64,000 nt of DNA from Kudoa neothunni. Its lineage: Eukaryota > Cnidaria. Every line of letters starts with the position of its first letter. The first letter of the stretch is position 1. Made by a program: the position numbers and the translations under genes. Location: positions 1,798,001 through 1,862,000 of the forward strand of contig OZ199840.1 in NCBI GenBank assembly GCA_964304625.1, written 5' to 3'. Below are positions 23,277 to 35,193 of the stretch, piece by piece. The notes beneath the pieces are model-generated. The model made no database searches. It saw nothing but the letters and a program-made list of their open reading frames with translations, and was not told the origin of the DNA.

Positions 23277-23549
23277 ACTTCCTTAAATAAATTTTATGGA
23301 TTACTACAAGTATTTTTATATGATTATATTTAATTACCTAGGAGGAACACAAAAGTCTAAAGAAAAGGTTCAATAGAAAATAATATTTGTATCTTAAGAA
23401 TTAAATAAAATTATAAAATTTAATATGCTGATATTAGAAACAATTGAGAATTAAAAAAATATGTGACTATAGAAAATCGAAAAATTTATGTTGGGAGGGC
23501 ATTTTTATTGATTAATTAATTAATTAACGGTATTTTTCGGCTTACAATC

Positions 23550-25550
23550 ATGGATCTTTGGGTTTATCTCGTTCTGTTATCACATATTCCGATATTTTGG
23601 AATTTAGAAATAGATGATAAAAAAGTAAACAAAGATTTTGATTGAAATTTGTAACCCCATAATTTGATTTGAGTAGGATATATTTGTTTATGTACCACAA
23701 TCGTATCTTTATGTTGCATCTTATATATGTGAATCAAATAAAAATAAATTCTTTGGAGTAAAATGTTTCTCTAATAACAATTTAGTTTGCACTGGTATCT
23801 TGACATTTTATGTCTCTATTTATAAGTTTTTATAGTGCATAATGATTTACTTAATACAAATATTAAGAGAGAAGATGATTGTTTAATACGATTTTGTAAT
23901 CTATACGGAGTGGAAAGGGCTAATGTAACGATATTTGTGCCAGATGAAAATTTTGAATCAGCGTAGTAGAAAATTTTACATAATTTTCATATCTATGCTT
24001 TAATCTTTAGATGGCAAGATTATTACTATCGAGGATTTCAGATAAATGGTAACAACTATCGTGAAGTAACCGTTGATGGAAAACAGCTTGATATACACTA
24101 CTCAAAACTCACAACACAAGAAAAAACTTTTTATTGCTATGGCTTATCAAACGAAAAAACTATTGATTTAACAACAGTAATTCAGTTTGTCTGAGTTTGA
24201 AATAATTATTTTTATCCGGTTCAGGCAGATGGGTATCATTATTCTATCACAGTAATTCTAATTTATGAACCAATTACTCGTTTACTTGATTATAAAAAAA
24301 ATAAATACTTTCATTTTTCATACATATTTCAAAAATTAAATCATTTTAAAAAAATTTAAATAGGAGTTTCAAGACTCAGGCTATATATCATTAATGGACG
24401 ATGTATTATCTTTTGGATACCTCACAGAGAACAACATAATTAATCATGATACAGTTACTTACATTATGAATTCAACTAGTTATCCATTTTTTTCCAAATA
24501 CTTAACAACAATGGGCTACAAATCAATCCTACCTAAATTAGTGTACACACACATAAAAGTAACTAAAACAAAGAATTCATTAATATAATCAAAAAATTTT
24601 AGCATTCTAAATATCAAGATAATCCAGAAAAAGGAGATGTTACTCTAAACTTCGTTTGTTCACCAATTAATGACATCATCGAAATGTTATCACCAGAATA
24701 TCGAGAGTGGATATTTGGGTTAGAAGGTTACCATGAAAAATTTCTTAAGCCAATAAATATCGTGGCCGCCTACAATTTTTCCGATTGTTTATCATTGATA
24801 CAACAGGTGGTTTTGACTTCGAATAACATATACCCTTGGAACGAAATAACTGAAAAGTTTATTTCAATTAAATTTCCCTCGAAAACTGGAAACCCATTGT
24901 TTAATGTAAAACTATGATATTCAATTAACTATGGATAAACTCTAATGATTATATTTATTAAGGTCTACAATTCACATTTGCGAATCGACACGAACACATT
25001 TCAGTCATTGGAAGATATCAAGTCTTCTATCAAAAATTTTAACACAAATGCGTCCAAAATTGAAGTATCATAATTGGCGCCTATTAAATTAAATAAGTCT
25101 CATTAGGAAGTCGTTAATTTAATGTATTATTATACTCTGATCGAATATATTTCAAACGAAATTTTTAATGGTGAAAATCCTGGCCAATTCAAACTTGACG
25201 TAACCGACAACTTTACAGTCTCTAAGATTATAACTATTGTATTTAGTATGTCCCTCTAATATGTGATTCAGAACATATAAATTTTTTCGCTATATCATAC
25301 TTGAATAAGGGTAACATTGGCAATAGGTGTTGAAAAATTTAATAATAGATTAGAATCGAATAATAATGAGTCCCAATTCGCTGATAATCCCACTAAAAAC
25401 ACAATATCTTCAGAAAAAAATAATGCGAAGGTTTCAAGAACTAGTTTGGCTGTGAAGGTTGTTCTTCCAATAATGGCAATACTAATCGTTGTTGGTCTTG
25501 TGCTATTTCTCATCATTCGTTATCGAAATCCTTGGCGTTATCACCAATAA
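23550..25550 (+). CDS. Type I membrane protein of unknown family, multi-exon
   Basis: I do not recognise the family. The proposed first exon (23550-23624) encodes a signal-peptide-like MDLWVYLVLLSHIPIFW; its junction to the next exon did not close in phase, so the 5' end is tentative. The following exons splice well. They include one with EDDCLIRFCNLYGV and NVTIFVPDENF, one with WQDYYYRGFQING and FYCYGLSNEKT, one with GYISLMDDVLSFGYL, one with MLSPEYREWIFGLEGYHEKF and IVAAYNFSDCLSLIQ, and one with VYNSHLRIDTNTF. The last exon ends with a Ser/Asn-rich stalk, a single membrane helix (VVLPIMAILIVVGLVLFLII) and a short basic tail RYRNPWRYHQ before TAA. Introns are mostly 40-90 nt. The layout (leader, extracellular part with a few Cys, one helix, short tail) suggests a cell-surface protein. 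The ligand and role are unknown. Confidence 0.7.
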
Positions 25551-26292
25551 TTAATTGTTTTCCGGCAGCTACTTATTATATACTAATTATTTAATTGAAT
25601 TAGTGATAGTATATTAATATTTATTCATTTAATAGATTCACATTTTTCATTATATATCAATATCACTTTTATCCTAGAGTTTCACCTAATTAACCATATT
25701 TTTAACCTGGCATAATTATATACTAAAATAATTTAAAAAGTTAGCATTATACAAATTTTTATAATCCTTTTATTATAAATTAACGAAATTTTTATTCTGT
25801 TTGGCGATATATTATTAATTTTTTATAATATATATAAATAATTATTTTATCAAAATTGATTCAAATCAAATACTCTAGATACAATTTCTCTCATTAATGC
25901 TTTACAACAAAATTCATTTATAGTTTTATTTGCTACTGACCATAATTTAACTATTTTGTAAATATTAAATCTATGCAAGATTAGTCTAAGGCGCCTCTAG
26001 CTCTAACTCTATCTCTAAATCTGGCATTTTAATCTACTCAAAGATAATATCCATGCCCTTCATCAAATACAAGAATATGTTTACTTTGCATAATAAACAC
26101 ATACTTACCAAACACTTTTACGAATAATCAAAATAATTTTTATGTTTTAAGTTACTTTTTATATATTAATTAAAAATTTGTGCTTAATCTCTTTGTAAAT
26201 GCTCCCAATCGCTTATCGGAGCTGTTTCCTCGTATATTTTCATTATTTAAATAATCTTATTCTTACAAGTAATTAAATAACACTTGATTAAT
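25551..26292. other. AT-rich intergenic sequence
   Basis: Nothing recognisable between the membrane-protein gene and the piggyBac relic. Confidence 0.5.
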
Positions 26293-27403
26293 TTAACCTT
26301 CCGATCGCCTCAAAATACGCAACACGCTCTTTCTTTTGGTGTCGATATGACCTCAGATATTTTTTTCTTATAATGGTATAATAAAATATTTATGACGTTT
26401 TATAGGGACTAAACTTAAATCAAACCATTAATTCTGGAGTAATGACTAAAAATAACGGATACGAGATTGTACGAATAATGCCGAAACCAATAAATTGTGT
26501 ATATAAATCATTATTTGACTAAGTTAAGTCGTATGACCATCCCTATTTATGAATTTTCGAATATTTGACAAAATTAGAGTAAGGTATAGTTTTGAGAGTT
26601 AAAAAAGTCAATCGTCTATCAAGAAAAATGAAAAGTTTAATATATTTTTTTGAAACCAAATAATTTATTTAGTTGGATCATTTTGAGCAGGTAAGTTTTA
26701 AAAATGGTCTTCACAATGTAATTGTCCATCGAAACTGAATGTTTTTATTTTCTTGTCTCGAACATAGTCAAACGGATAACATCTTTTTCAACTAGAGCGA
26801 GGCTCGTTAGTCGCAACGTTGTGCTCAACTTATTTAATGTTATCGCGAATACAACTTTTAACTAGACTAACAGCTAACTGTTCTAAAAAGTTGAATCTGA
26901 CGAAATATCCTAGTAAATGTGAAATGTGTTAATTAAGCTAATATCAATCATATTGTAGAAAACAGCTATTGGTCATCGATTTGTGTATCTTTTGACAATT
27001 TTTTTGGATATAATCCTACCGACTGTGTGTACATCACCCCTGTATTGATTACAATGGAGTATAACTTCCGGTTTCCGCTATTCTAGACTTTACAATCGAC
27101 GATTTATCTCTTTTTATCAACATTGCAATTTTCAGCCATTTCTTCATAAATTTCATTTACCTCAGTATCATCATTTGATAATAAATCATGGTCAAAATCA
27201 ATAATCGTTAAAAAAGTTAACTCGCAGGCGATTATTGGCCAACATCGGAAATTTAATTTTTAGCTTTTCTGTGTCCATTTAACAAAATTTCAAATAAATA
27301 AATAATATAACAACATTTAATATATAGTTTGGAAATGTAAAAAATAGCTTTTTGAAAAGAATGACTGCGGTCAGTATGACCCTAGACATGCTCCTAAGGT
27401 TAA
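26293..27403 (-). mobile_element. Internally deleted piggyBac relic with TTAA ends
   Basis: A plain DNA transposon of about 1.1 kb. TTAA lies at both ends (26293-26296, 27400-27403), followed by TTAACCTT inverted ends and a subterminal GTC-ATA-TGACC-like word on both sides. On the minus strand the right part encodes the acidic transposase N-terminus (DFDHDLLSNDDTEVNEIYEE). The left part encodes the C-terminus: R*PIAVFYNMIDIS, which matches FYNMIDIS of the element at 57.8 kb, and a zinc-finger remnant KRCYPFDYVRDKKIK...CEDHF. The catalytic middle is missing and stops interrupt what is left, so it is dead. It belongs to a different sublineage from the 55.95 kb element. Confidence 0.75.
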
Positions 27404-27486
27404 AATATTAATTATCAATTCATTTTTCACCGTAATATTGATGTGTTAATTATTTAGAAAATTACAAAAATATAATCGCTAACTAT

Positions 27487-27489
<3 letters not shown>

Positions 27490-27522
<33 letters not shown>
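27490..27522. repeat. (TA)n microsatellite
   Basis: About 16 TA repeats just outside the piggyBac relic. Confidence 0.9.
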
Positions 27523-27524
<2 letters not shown>

Positions 27525-27902
27525 GCGTAAATATAACGCAGAAACGTACAATTTTTGATATTTATGCGCACACGCATAAAATTAATTAAGTTGAATGGCA
27601 AAAAATAGTTAATATTTTTGATTGAAAGATATGATTCTTATTGATATTAAATTAATACTTAGTTGGGACAATATTTGACATTGTTTAATTCTTTCATCTA
27701 TAAAAGTAACGATAAGCCTAAAATAATTAAGTTTAGCGATTCAACAAAATTATTTTCTCATGTGCACCCATAAATTAGAGTTGATAAATTTTATAACGGA
27801 AACTGGGAAAACTTATACCATGTAATATTAGCATTCCCCTTAAAAATAGTCTATGCCCTGAAATTGGCGTTAAATTCTTCAAACCTATTTTTTATTTATT
27901 TG

Positions 27903-28144
27903 TTAACCTTTCGAAGCTAACCTTGGTTTGGATCCACGTGCCCATCTCTATTATTTAGTAGTAAAAATTGTTATATTTTAGGTAATTTCACCAGAAGTTT
28001 AACTAATTTTAGTGCAATAGTCGACTGGCCATCCTTTTTTTTAAAAGCAGGTAAAATTCTGACGAAAATACAAAAAATATAATAAATTCAACAAGATTTA
28101 CAAACGAAACAATACAAGGGTGGTTTCGTGAAATTAAAGGTTAA
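27903..28144. mobile_element. Possible small TTAA-ended element
   Basis: TTAACCTTT on the left and AAAGGTTAA on the right, 242 bp apart, touching the hAT-type element on its right. The inverted match is only 9 bp and the inner words do not pair well, so chance is possible. Confidence 0.3.
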
Positions 28145-28152
28145 CTTTTAGA

Positions 28153-29504
28153 GCAGGGCTTCCCGAATAGGTTGGACAATATGGCATACCTATCGTGGGG
28201 TTGCGAGTTCGAAGTCTGATCCTGGCGTTCCTGTACTCCTATTAATTTAATCCGAAATTAAGTAGGAAAGCTGTAGTAATCGCAAGGATCCACGATTTAT
28301 CGTGTTCTTGCTTGCTTGCTGCTGGAAGTGAAGCGGAGCAGAAGGGTACAACTCGGGCGCTCATAAACGCCGGAGTACAGGGACGAAATAAAACCCAGTA
28401 GGGGGTTCCCGTCGAGCCGGCCCCGCCTTCAGACGACTTTCCTAAATTAATTCTGGGTTAGTCCAGGGTATGGTTGGGGTGGTGGTAGCTCCGAAACGAG
28501 ATGTTTAATGGGTTAAAATCCCACACTACCTCATAAACGTAAGTCGCCTAAAGCGTAAATGGAGAAGACCTAACAAGTTGCGCCAAGAGTTTGACCTTGT
28601 AAACAAGCAAAAAATAAATTCCCGATTGGGTGTCTGAGACTCACATTTTGAGTTAACGAAAATACTTTACGGTCGACCATGATTCCTACATAATGTACCG
28701 ATTGTAAGTGATCAGAATCTCTCTTAAAAATAAGTCATATGCGATTCGTGCACAATCGAATCTGAAATAAATCTGATAAACAAATGATAATTCGATAAAT
28801 TTTACTTCAAATTAATGTGTTCAATCTACTATTTTCTATTTATTCATATATAATACTTTAGTTAAAATCCAAAATACCCCATAGTAAAAAATTAGGAAAT
28901 ATTTACTTTTTAATTGGAAAGATAAACGATTTATTAGATGCTTTAATTGGGTTGAATTATTACATATTTTTTAAGTAAACTATACGATAAGTAAGGATAA
29001 AAATTAAGTAGCATTAAGCACAAATTTTTTATTTTGTTTGTTGAATTATGTTAGATTGTTCTATTTCAAATTAGAATCAATTTGCATTCGAAAATTATAT
29101 AAATTAAAGCCTTACATTCGATACTAGGTCACATGTCCATTTAATTTTTAAATATATAATTAAAACAAAAAAACCACAACATTCAAAATTTAGCGCAAGA
29201 GGCATTATTCGCACCTGATATTTTCGCTAAAATATTAACACATACCTAGAGTTCATTCATAAATTGTAATTTAAGTACAGCCTTAAATGATAATGAGCCT
29301 GGTTTGACCTAATTATTGTCTAAAAAATCATGAAAGGACTCAAAACATTTAATTTATTATCAGTTGTATTTACTTAATTTAGATTTGTTTTTTAATATAA
29401 TTTTGGAAAAAATGTTTTTCCCGCTTAAAAATAAACCCATTTTTAAATCTTTTTCTAAGAAAGGATGTGGTGGTGGGTGTGGAAACTAAAACGAATCGGG
29501 AAGC
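28153..29504. mobile_element. hAT-type non-autonomous element, about 1.35 kb
   Basis: The left end reads CAGGGCTTCCCGAATAGG. The right end, on the other strand, reads CAGTGCTTCCCGATTCG. This is the CAGNG...TTCCCGA form typical of hAT ends. Flanking 8-mers are TTTTAGAG and CTTTGGAG, a plausible decayed 8-bp target duplication. No transposase is visible. The inside contains an unusual GC-rich block (28170-28600) with tRNA-like parts. Confidence 0.6.
28170..28610 (+). repeat. GC-rich block with tRNA-like parts, SINE-like
   Basis: In sharp contrast to the flanks, this stretch is near half G+C. It holds a box-B-like word (gagttcgaagtc, about 28206-28217). It also holds a 53-nt tRNA-like fold at 28478-28530: GGTGGTG pairs with CACTACC, a CTC/GAG D-like stem follows, then a TGGG-TTAAAAT-CCCA T-like arm, with no anticodon arm. 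It could be a tRNA-derived SINE inserted in the hAT element or a part of that element. There is no second copy in the window to decide. Confidence 0.4.
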
Positions 29505-29786
29505 ACTGCTTTGGAGGTTAAGAAAGCATTAAAATATAATTTGAGCGCGTAAACTTTCTTAAATTTTACAATTCTGCAATTATATTGTTTTTAATTTTTT
29601 GTGTACATTCAAAAAATTTTAAAAATTACACGTAACAAAAAATTGAATTTTCGTTCTTTCATAATTAGTTAATGGTAAAAATCGCTTTAAATATAAAAGT
29701 ATACCATCCTTATTTAACGTTGATGAATAATTGGAATTATGAATGCAGTCAGTATACGATGGGCTCACGTTGTTGATTTGAAAAGT

Positions 29787-32700
29787 TCATAAAATTATAG
29801 CCACGCCAAAAAACTTTAGATACGCAGCGAATTGATTAATTACCTTGGCAACAACTTTTTTTAGAAAAATAAAATTTGATTTGAGTGGAGGAGACGTGTT
29901 ACTGACCACATTCGGCGCAATATGAGTCCACTTGACGGCCCAATTGGTGTAGGAGTTTTTCATTTCACATTCAAACAAAGGCCAGAGCCATGTGATAATG
30001 GGTTCATTAGATTTTAGCACAAATTTTTGAAACATGTTTACTTTGGTGATTGGCACACTGCTTGAAGTGAGCTATTATTGGTTGATAACAATGTTAATTC
30101 CATCGACATACACACATAATTTTTAAGACAAAATAAACTACCAAATAATTAAGGTATTTTTGGTAGCATTCAACAACACTATTTTCCATATTTAAGTTGG
30201 AGTTTTGGGGATTCATTTGGAGTTGGATGAAAGGAAAGGCACTTTGTCTCACCACCATGAAGGGGTTTTTAATTCGAGATGGTTCAGGCTGGAATAATCA
30301 GAAAGTCAATATAACAGCAAAATACACAACTAACACTACTTTACTGAAAGCAATAAGCGCGGTACGAAAAGAGTACGCTTTTATAAGTGTGAATGAACAT
30401 TGCACGAGTTGACCACGTAGAAAATCCCACAGCAACTCCAGCGATGAAATCACATGATGGGGAGACGGTGTTTTAAAGTCGCGACTCACAACCGACTCAA
30501 AACATGCATGTAACACACTAAAACAATCGAACCATTGAGTGTATTGATTTTGAGGGTTGGCGAATTGGGATCTTTTTACACCGTAACAATCTACGCCACA
30601 AAACTCCAAATCCACATTACAAACATAAAAATCACCTTCAATCTCAACCGAATCCATAGAGATAAACTTAAGCGCTATCAAATGTCTAAAGGAGAAAATT
30701 TACTAAATAATAAAAAAAATTTAATAACTTATTGTTAACTAGAAGCTTAAAACACTCGGTACCATGAGATAGATCCACCAAAGCATTCGTGTGTACGGTG
30801 GGATCAGCTATTTTACTTTGGTAGTTGCCCACTATCACATTCGAGTGGTTTAGCGATTCGCAGATTCCAATAATACAAATTATTTTCTTTTTCAACGTAC
30901 TCTTAACACTCAACACCACCAACGAAATAAATACCATGATATTGTAAATAATATTTTCTCTGTTTGACCAGGAAACTAACTTGCTCAGTAATATTTGATG
31001 AAAAGCTAAAATGGGGCCTTCTACCTCATAGTCCGTTGGATTAATTTTAATCTGAACAATTAAATTTCAATTATTTTCTAAAAAACAAAGAGCGTACTTT
31101 AAACTGAGGATATCTACTAGGAAAAATATCAATCGAATCTAGATTGAATACTATCTTCCATAAATATTTAATGAGTGCTAATATAATCATCAGAAATGAT
31201 TGAAAACAATTCTGAGTTGAAGTAAAAGTTTACTTTTGCTCGATATCAACGTTACAAGCACCACAACCAAACAAACGTGGTCTACGACAGTAGTTGCTAC
31301 AGTGTTGGCAAGAGAGTCGCCTTGTTCAATAGGATATTTAACTGTGGTAGTATCAGTACAATGAAATGTGATAATAGACTTTTTCCCATCTATACACAAC
31401 GATGTAATAAAAATTCCTTATGGGAAATTAAAAAACTAACCCGATGAATGGAGTTGGAGGGAAAAAAGGCCATTTAAAAAGTCAAAAAGTGACTGTTTAT
31501 GATTGATAACAAGAAATAGATGTTTGTTATTATTAACATTGTCCCAAGTTTAAAAAAAAAAAAATAAAAAAAAAAAAAAAAAAATATAAAAATAAATAAA
31601 AAAAATAAAAAAAAAAAAAATAAAAAATAAAAAAAATAAAAAAAAAAAAAAAAAATAAAAAAAAAAAAAAAAAAAAACATTGGGACAACGGTTAAAATCC
31701 ACCAATTTTATTAAATTCTGTTGGTTGTGTGTAGCATCTCCCAACACACAACTCAAGCTATTTATAGTTGGAATTGCAAAGTATAATCGATGAATATCGC
31801 TCATCCATTGAAGAAGGGAGTGACGGGATGCCAACTAAAATTAACATGCGTGTTAATTAAATTTCTAACTCTCAATAAATACACACACAAATTAAAGTGT
31901 GAAGTGTATTGTTTAAAAATATACAATTTCTAACGGAATTGAACCACGATGTTGACAAACCAATCGATTGAAGCTAGTTGTTTCGGAATTGGGGTCAAAT
32001 ATTTCCGAGATATTTTTTGTAGGATAGATATTAAAGTTAAGCCTCTGACCATCGAAATTGTTATCAAATACCACCGAATAAGCCGTTCTGTAGAGATGTA
32101 AAACCAATGAAACCTTACTATGGAAACCAAATTCCTCAATTTCTATGTTTTCACTAGGTGTTGGATGGGGAGAAGGTTGTGCGGTGTTATGTATAGACCA
32201 AGAGTTGGTGTACTCCGCCAAAACACTCTTCAACAACTCTATAACACTGTATTTGATGATATGATCGATAATAATGGATAGTTCTTGTTTTGTGTAGAGG
32301 TGCTGATAGGTGGTATCATTAATTTCAGAAATATGAAAATTAAGTGTGTTCGACAGTTGGGACGAGATATTAAAAAAAGTAGCACCCATTAGTTGTTGGT
32401 TTGTTGACGACGACCTCGACAAAACTTCTTCAATATTGGCAGAAGTAACAGCAAAATCGCACGATGTTAAAATCTGATATAAATCCGTGTCGTACATAGC
32501 GTTTGATGATTTTATCATGTAAAATCCGCTATTTTTATCAACCGAAATAGACAACTTAAATCCTAACAACTCCACCGGAACAAATTCAAAACAACACACT
32601 CCAACATTATTAGATTCATTGTCGTATATGAAATAACGACTGTAAGCAGGCGTAAAATTAATCAATTCATGCAGAGCCTCATTAACAAGTGTATCTATGC

Positions 32701-34372
32701 AGAATCTGATTATCTTTTTGGTGGATATTCCTTGTTTGATTGGATAGTTGAGGTATCGAGTGGAACTGTCGTCTGATGAGATATTCAACTGGATAAGTTT
32801 CTGATCCTTTTTATTCATCTCCAATTGAATTATTTTTGTACATCCTTTCAAGGCGTCGCGAAATCGGGTGTATTTCTGATCCTTTTTCAACTGTGTCGCA
32901 CTGTAGTTGTTGGTTAATTGATTCAGACGATACTGAGACAGACATTCGTCAACCGTGCTCAATCCACTCTTTATCAACACGGGAGATTTCCAAACGTTGA
33001 ATCGAATCGAATCAGATTGATTATATTGGAGTAGATGAATATGTTTTACTGGTATCTCTTCAATCAGAGCACTCAGCTGAAACATTAATAAATCAATAAT
33101 TAAATTATTAGTCAATTCGTTCATTGTGGTGTATAACACTTTCAACGGCTCTGAAGATTGATTCAATTGATTGTTTAATAAAGTTATTAGATGAGCCTCC
33201 TAGAAAAAAAATATTTAAACAGTTGCTCCTTCACAATAGTGTGATATCCACCTGTGTTTCAGTCACATTGTACGATGAAATTTCTGTTAAACATTACAAG
33301 CTGTTAAGAAAAGTAGTTATTACTGTCAATATTTTCTGTCATAGGAAACAAAAATCTAACACTTAACACACTCCATGGACCTTCCAACGTGAGGTAGGCC
33401 ACCGACACGCTGTAACGATAACTCACCTCACATTCCATCACACCTTTCTCGTCTAACACAAAACATATGAAAAATTATCAAAACCACATATTCAACCACT
33501 TACCTATACGACAAACGTCGTAATTTGGTATGGAGTAGTTCGCATTCACTAGATGATGTTTGAGAGCCAACCTCAACTTAAATGCCATTTCTTTGTTGGC
33601 TTCCTCGTCAGTGGATGCATCCTGCTCGTCGTCAATGTAATCAAAGTCATTTTCCTTGATTTCTAAAAGAAAATCGGTTTATTCTGATTTTCTAATTATC
33701 AAAAAATAAATACTGTTCACGTCTCCGAGAAACATTTTCTAAAATCAACTTATTGACAACAATAAAATTTTCTATAGGCATACGTAATAACAAGTGGGAA
33801 AATTTTTCGAGGGTTCCAGAACCGTTTTCAAATCAATTAAAGGCACTCTATTGCCAATAATTATAATATTTGGGAGATAGAGAATACTTAGCTCCATAAA
33901 GAACGTTCACCACAAACGATGACATGCGGTTAGCTACTTCAATGTGCCGATCAGAACTGCTCTTTAGAAACGCACATAAAGCCTTTTGAGTAGATTTTTA
34001 ATATTAGTTTTTAAGTGATAACTTAATACATTTAATTTTTCAGTTATTCCTACATCCTTTTCGGCAAATTTAGCCAATACTATCAACTGAATAAATCTAT
34101 TCTTTGCGACAGAAAAATGCTGAACCAATTTCAATTTTCTATCATTGTCTTCGTAGCGTGGTAAACTATGGATATTCAGTTGAACATATTGATTAGAATT
34201 ATGGATACGATTTAGCCAGATGAACCAATTCTTTGTATTCGTAATTGATTACTGCCTTCAACAACGTACGAAACCGAATCGTATTCACCTCGGCATTTTT
34301 GACGTAAAATTCATTCAGACGATGCAATAATGTAGAATTTTTATCAATGTGCCCTATGTTAGATTTTCCCAT
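29787..34372 (-). CDS. MED14: Mediator complex subunit 14, multi-exon
   Basis: Scaffold subunit of the Mediator co-activator in the nucleus. The start is ATG 34372; exon 1 ends at 34209, followed by a 43-nt intron. The first two exons carry the family N-terminus: KAVINYEYKELVHLAKS|LPRYEDNDRKLKLVQHF...RFIQLIVLAKFA (family: RTYQELxxLAELLPRKxDxERKxEI...). Next come ANRMSSFVVNVLYGAK and SYRYSVSVAYLTLEGPWSVL (family: VEGEFEATLTV..PWRLLKLEIL), then a long exon (33166-31913) with MFQLSALIEEIPVKHIHLL and IRFNVWKSPVL (family: SLQLEVLxxQ...LSxxVWN). The C-terminal exons include IKINPTDYEVEGPILAFHQ near 31.07 kb and SPPLKSNFIF near the end at 29787. Between about 33.75 and 33.90 kb the reading frame appears to change twice where I could not place splice sites. 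An A-rich tract (on +) at 31550-31677 lies within the gene, probably in an intron. Confidence 0.85.
31540..31687. repeat. A-rich (T-rich on the gene strand) tract flanked by inverted 9-mers
   Basis: About 125 nt of almost pure A broken only by single T. It is bounded by TTGTCCCAA (left, about 31540-31548) and TTGGGACAA (right, about 31679-31687), perfect inverted repeats. It lies inside MED14, downstream of the exon coding LIKLVDFNRCPN. Confidence 0.75.
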
Positions 34373-34929
34373 TACATTTAATGCGCTTGCGCGTTATAAC
34401 TGACATGTTCTACTTTTAAATCCGCGTGAATAATAATCATATTCAGTAATTTAATACATTTAGAAAAAATATATTATTTTCTTTTTAATTTTAATCTGTT
34501 TTAAAACATTATTATTATTATTATTTGATTTTTTTAGTAAAATAATTTATTTTTCGATAATAAAGTTAAGCTTCGATACTGCGTAGTTTGACCTTAATTA
34601 TGTTTTTTATAATTGGCTAAGTAAACGTATAATTTATTAGATATGCCTAAATGGATATTTATCAAAAGAAATATTTTATCTTGTTATTATGTAGCATGTT
34701 CTTGAATTTTAAATAGTTTAATCGACAGATTAAATTAGAAAAAGCATGGTTAGGTCTCAATGAACTATAGAGATAAAAATAATCGAGTAGTGTAGGTCTT
34801 TATATTTATATCTGGCGCTAAAGCTGATTATACAAAATTTTTGTTAATTAGGTGATTTTAAATTCGATATCGTTTGATAATTTAAAAAAAAATAACTCAA
34901 CTTTTAATTTTTTTTCTGGTCTAAACAGG
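34373..34929. other. Intergenic region between divergent MED14 and the small (+) ORF
   Basis: About 560 bp that should contain the MED14 promoter. A GC word, GCGCTTGCGCG (34383-34393), stands 11 bp upstream of the MED14 ATG. The rest is AT-rich. Confidence 0.5.
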
Positions 34930-35193
34930 ATGAAATCGCAAATTCAAATGCTAAAACATCTACAAAATAATTTAAAATACGAAAATAATGAAAATAACAT
35001 TTACAAATGGATAGATTCGCCACGAGAAAAAATAAATTTTCATCTAGTTTTGAAATTATTAGGAAAGCTTCTTTTATTGCGAAATATATTGGAATCAGTG
35101 ATTTTAACTGAAGTGGAAGGTGGTATTTATATCTTCAAGATGCGTTACGATCGGAAAAGTTTTGAGTTGCAGGGTGAAGAAGGGGAATGTTGA
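34930..35193 (+). CDS. Small unrecognised ORF, 87 aa (possible exon of a larger gene)
   Basis: From ATG 34930 to TGA. No family recognised. The composition is protein-like: MKSQIQMLKHLQNNLKYE (helical), then WIDSPREKINFHLVLKLLG, LLLRNILESVIL and TEVEGGIYIFKMRYDRKSF, alternating strands and helices. An acceptor-like ctaaacag directly precedes the ATG, so this may be an internal exon with a start further left. It is divergent from MED14. Confidence 0.4.
   Translation: MKSQIQMLKHLQNNLKYENNENNIYKWIDSPREKINFHLVLKLLGKLLLLRNILESVILTEVEGGIYIFKMRYDRKSFELQGEEGEC

Larger units (their letters stand above)
21500..23545. other. Intergenic region with repeats
   Basis: It holds a TGTATG-type simple repeat, a partial MITE copy and a full MITE copy, described separately. 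The upstream exon of the XLF-like gene may be hidden in the right of this stretch. No other gene is seen. Confidence 0.5.

Noticed and set aside
23550-23624. Systematic one-base offset at introns, suggesting non-canonical splicing
   Set aside because: Most offsets vanished when a different canonical donor or acceptor was chosen (for example at 218-178 and near 39.85 kb). The two left over (23624 and the leader exon near 40.32 kb) are better read as wrong first-exon guesses.
31474-31834. Frames rich in Phe on the minus strand
   Set aside because: They are translations of the A/T tract inside MED14. Only the part before the tract (LIKLVDFNRCPN) is taken as exon.
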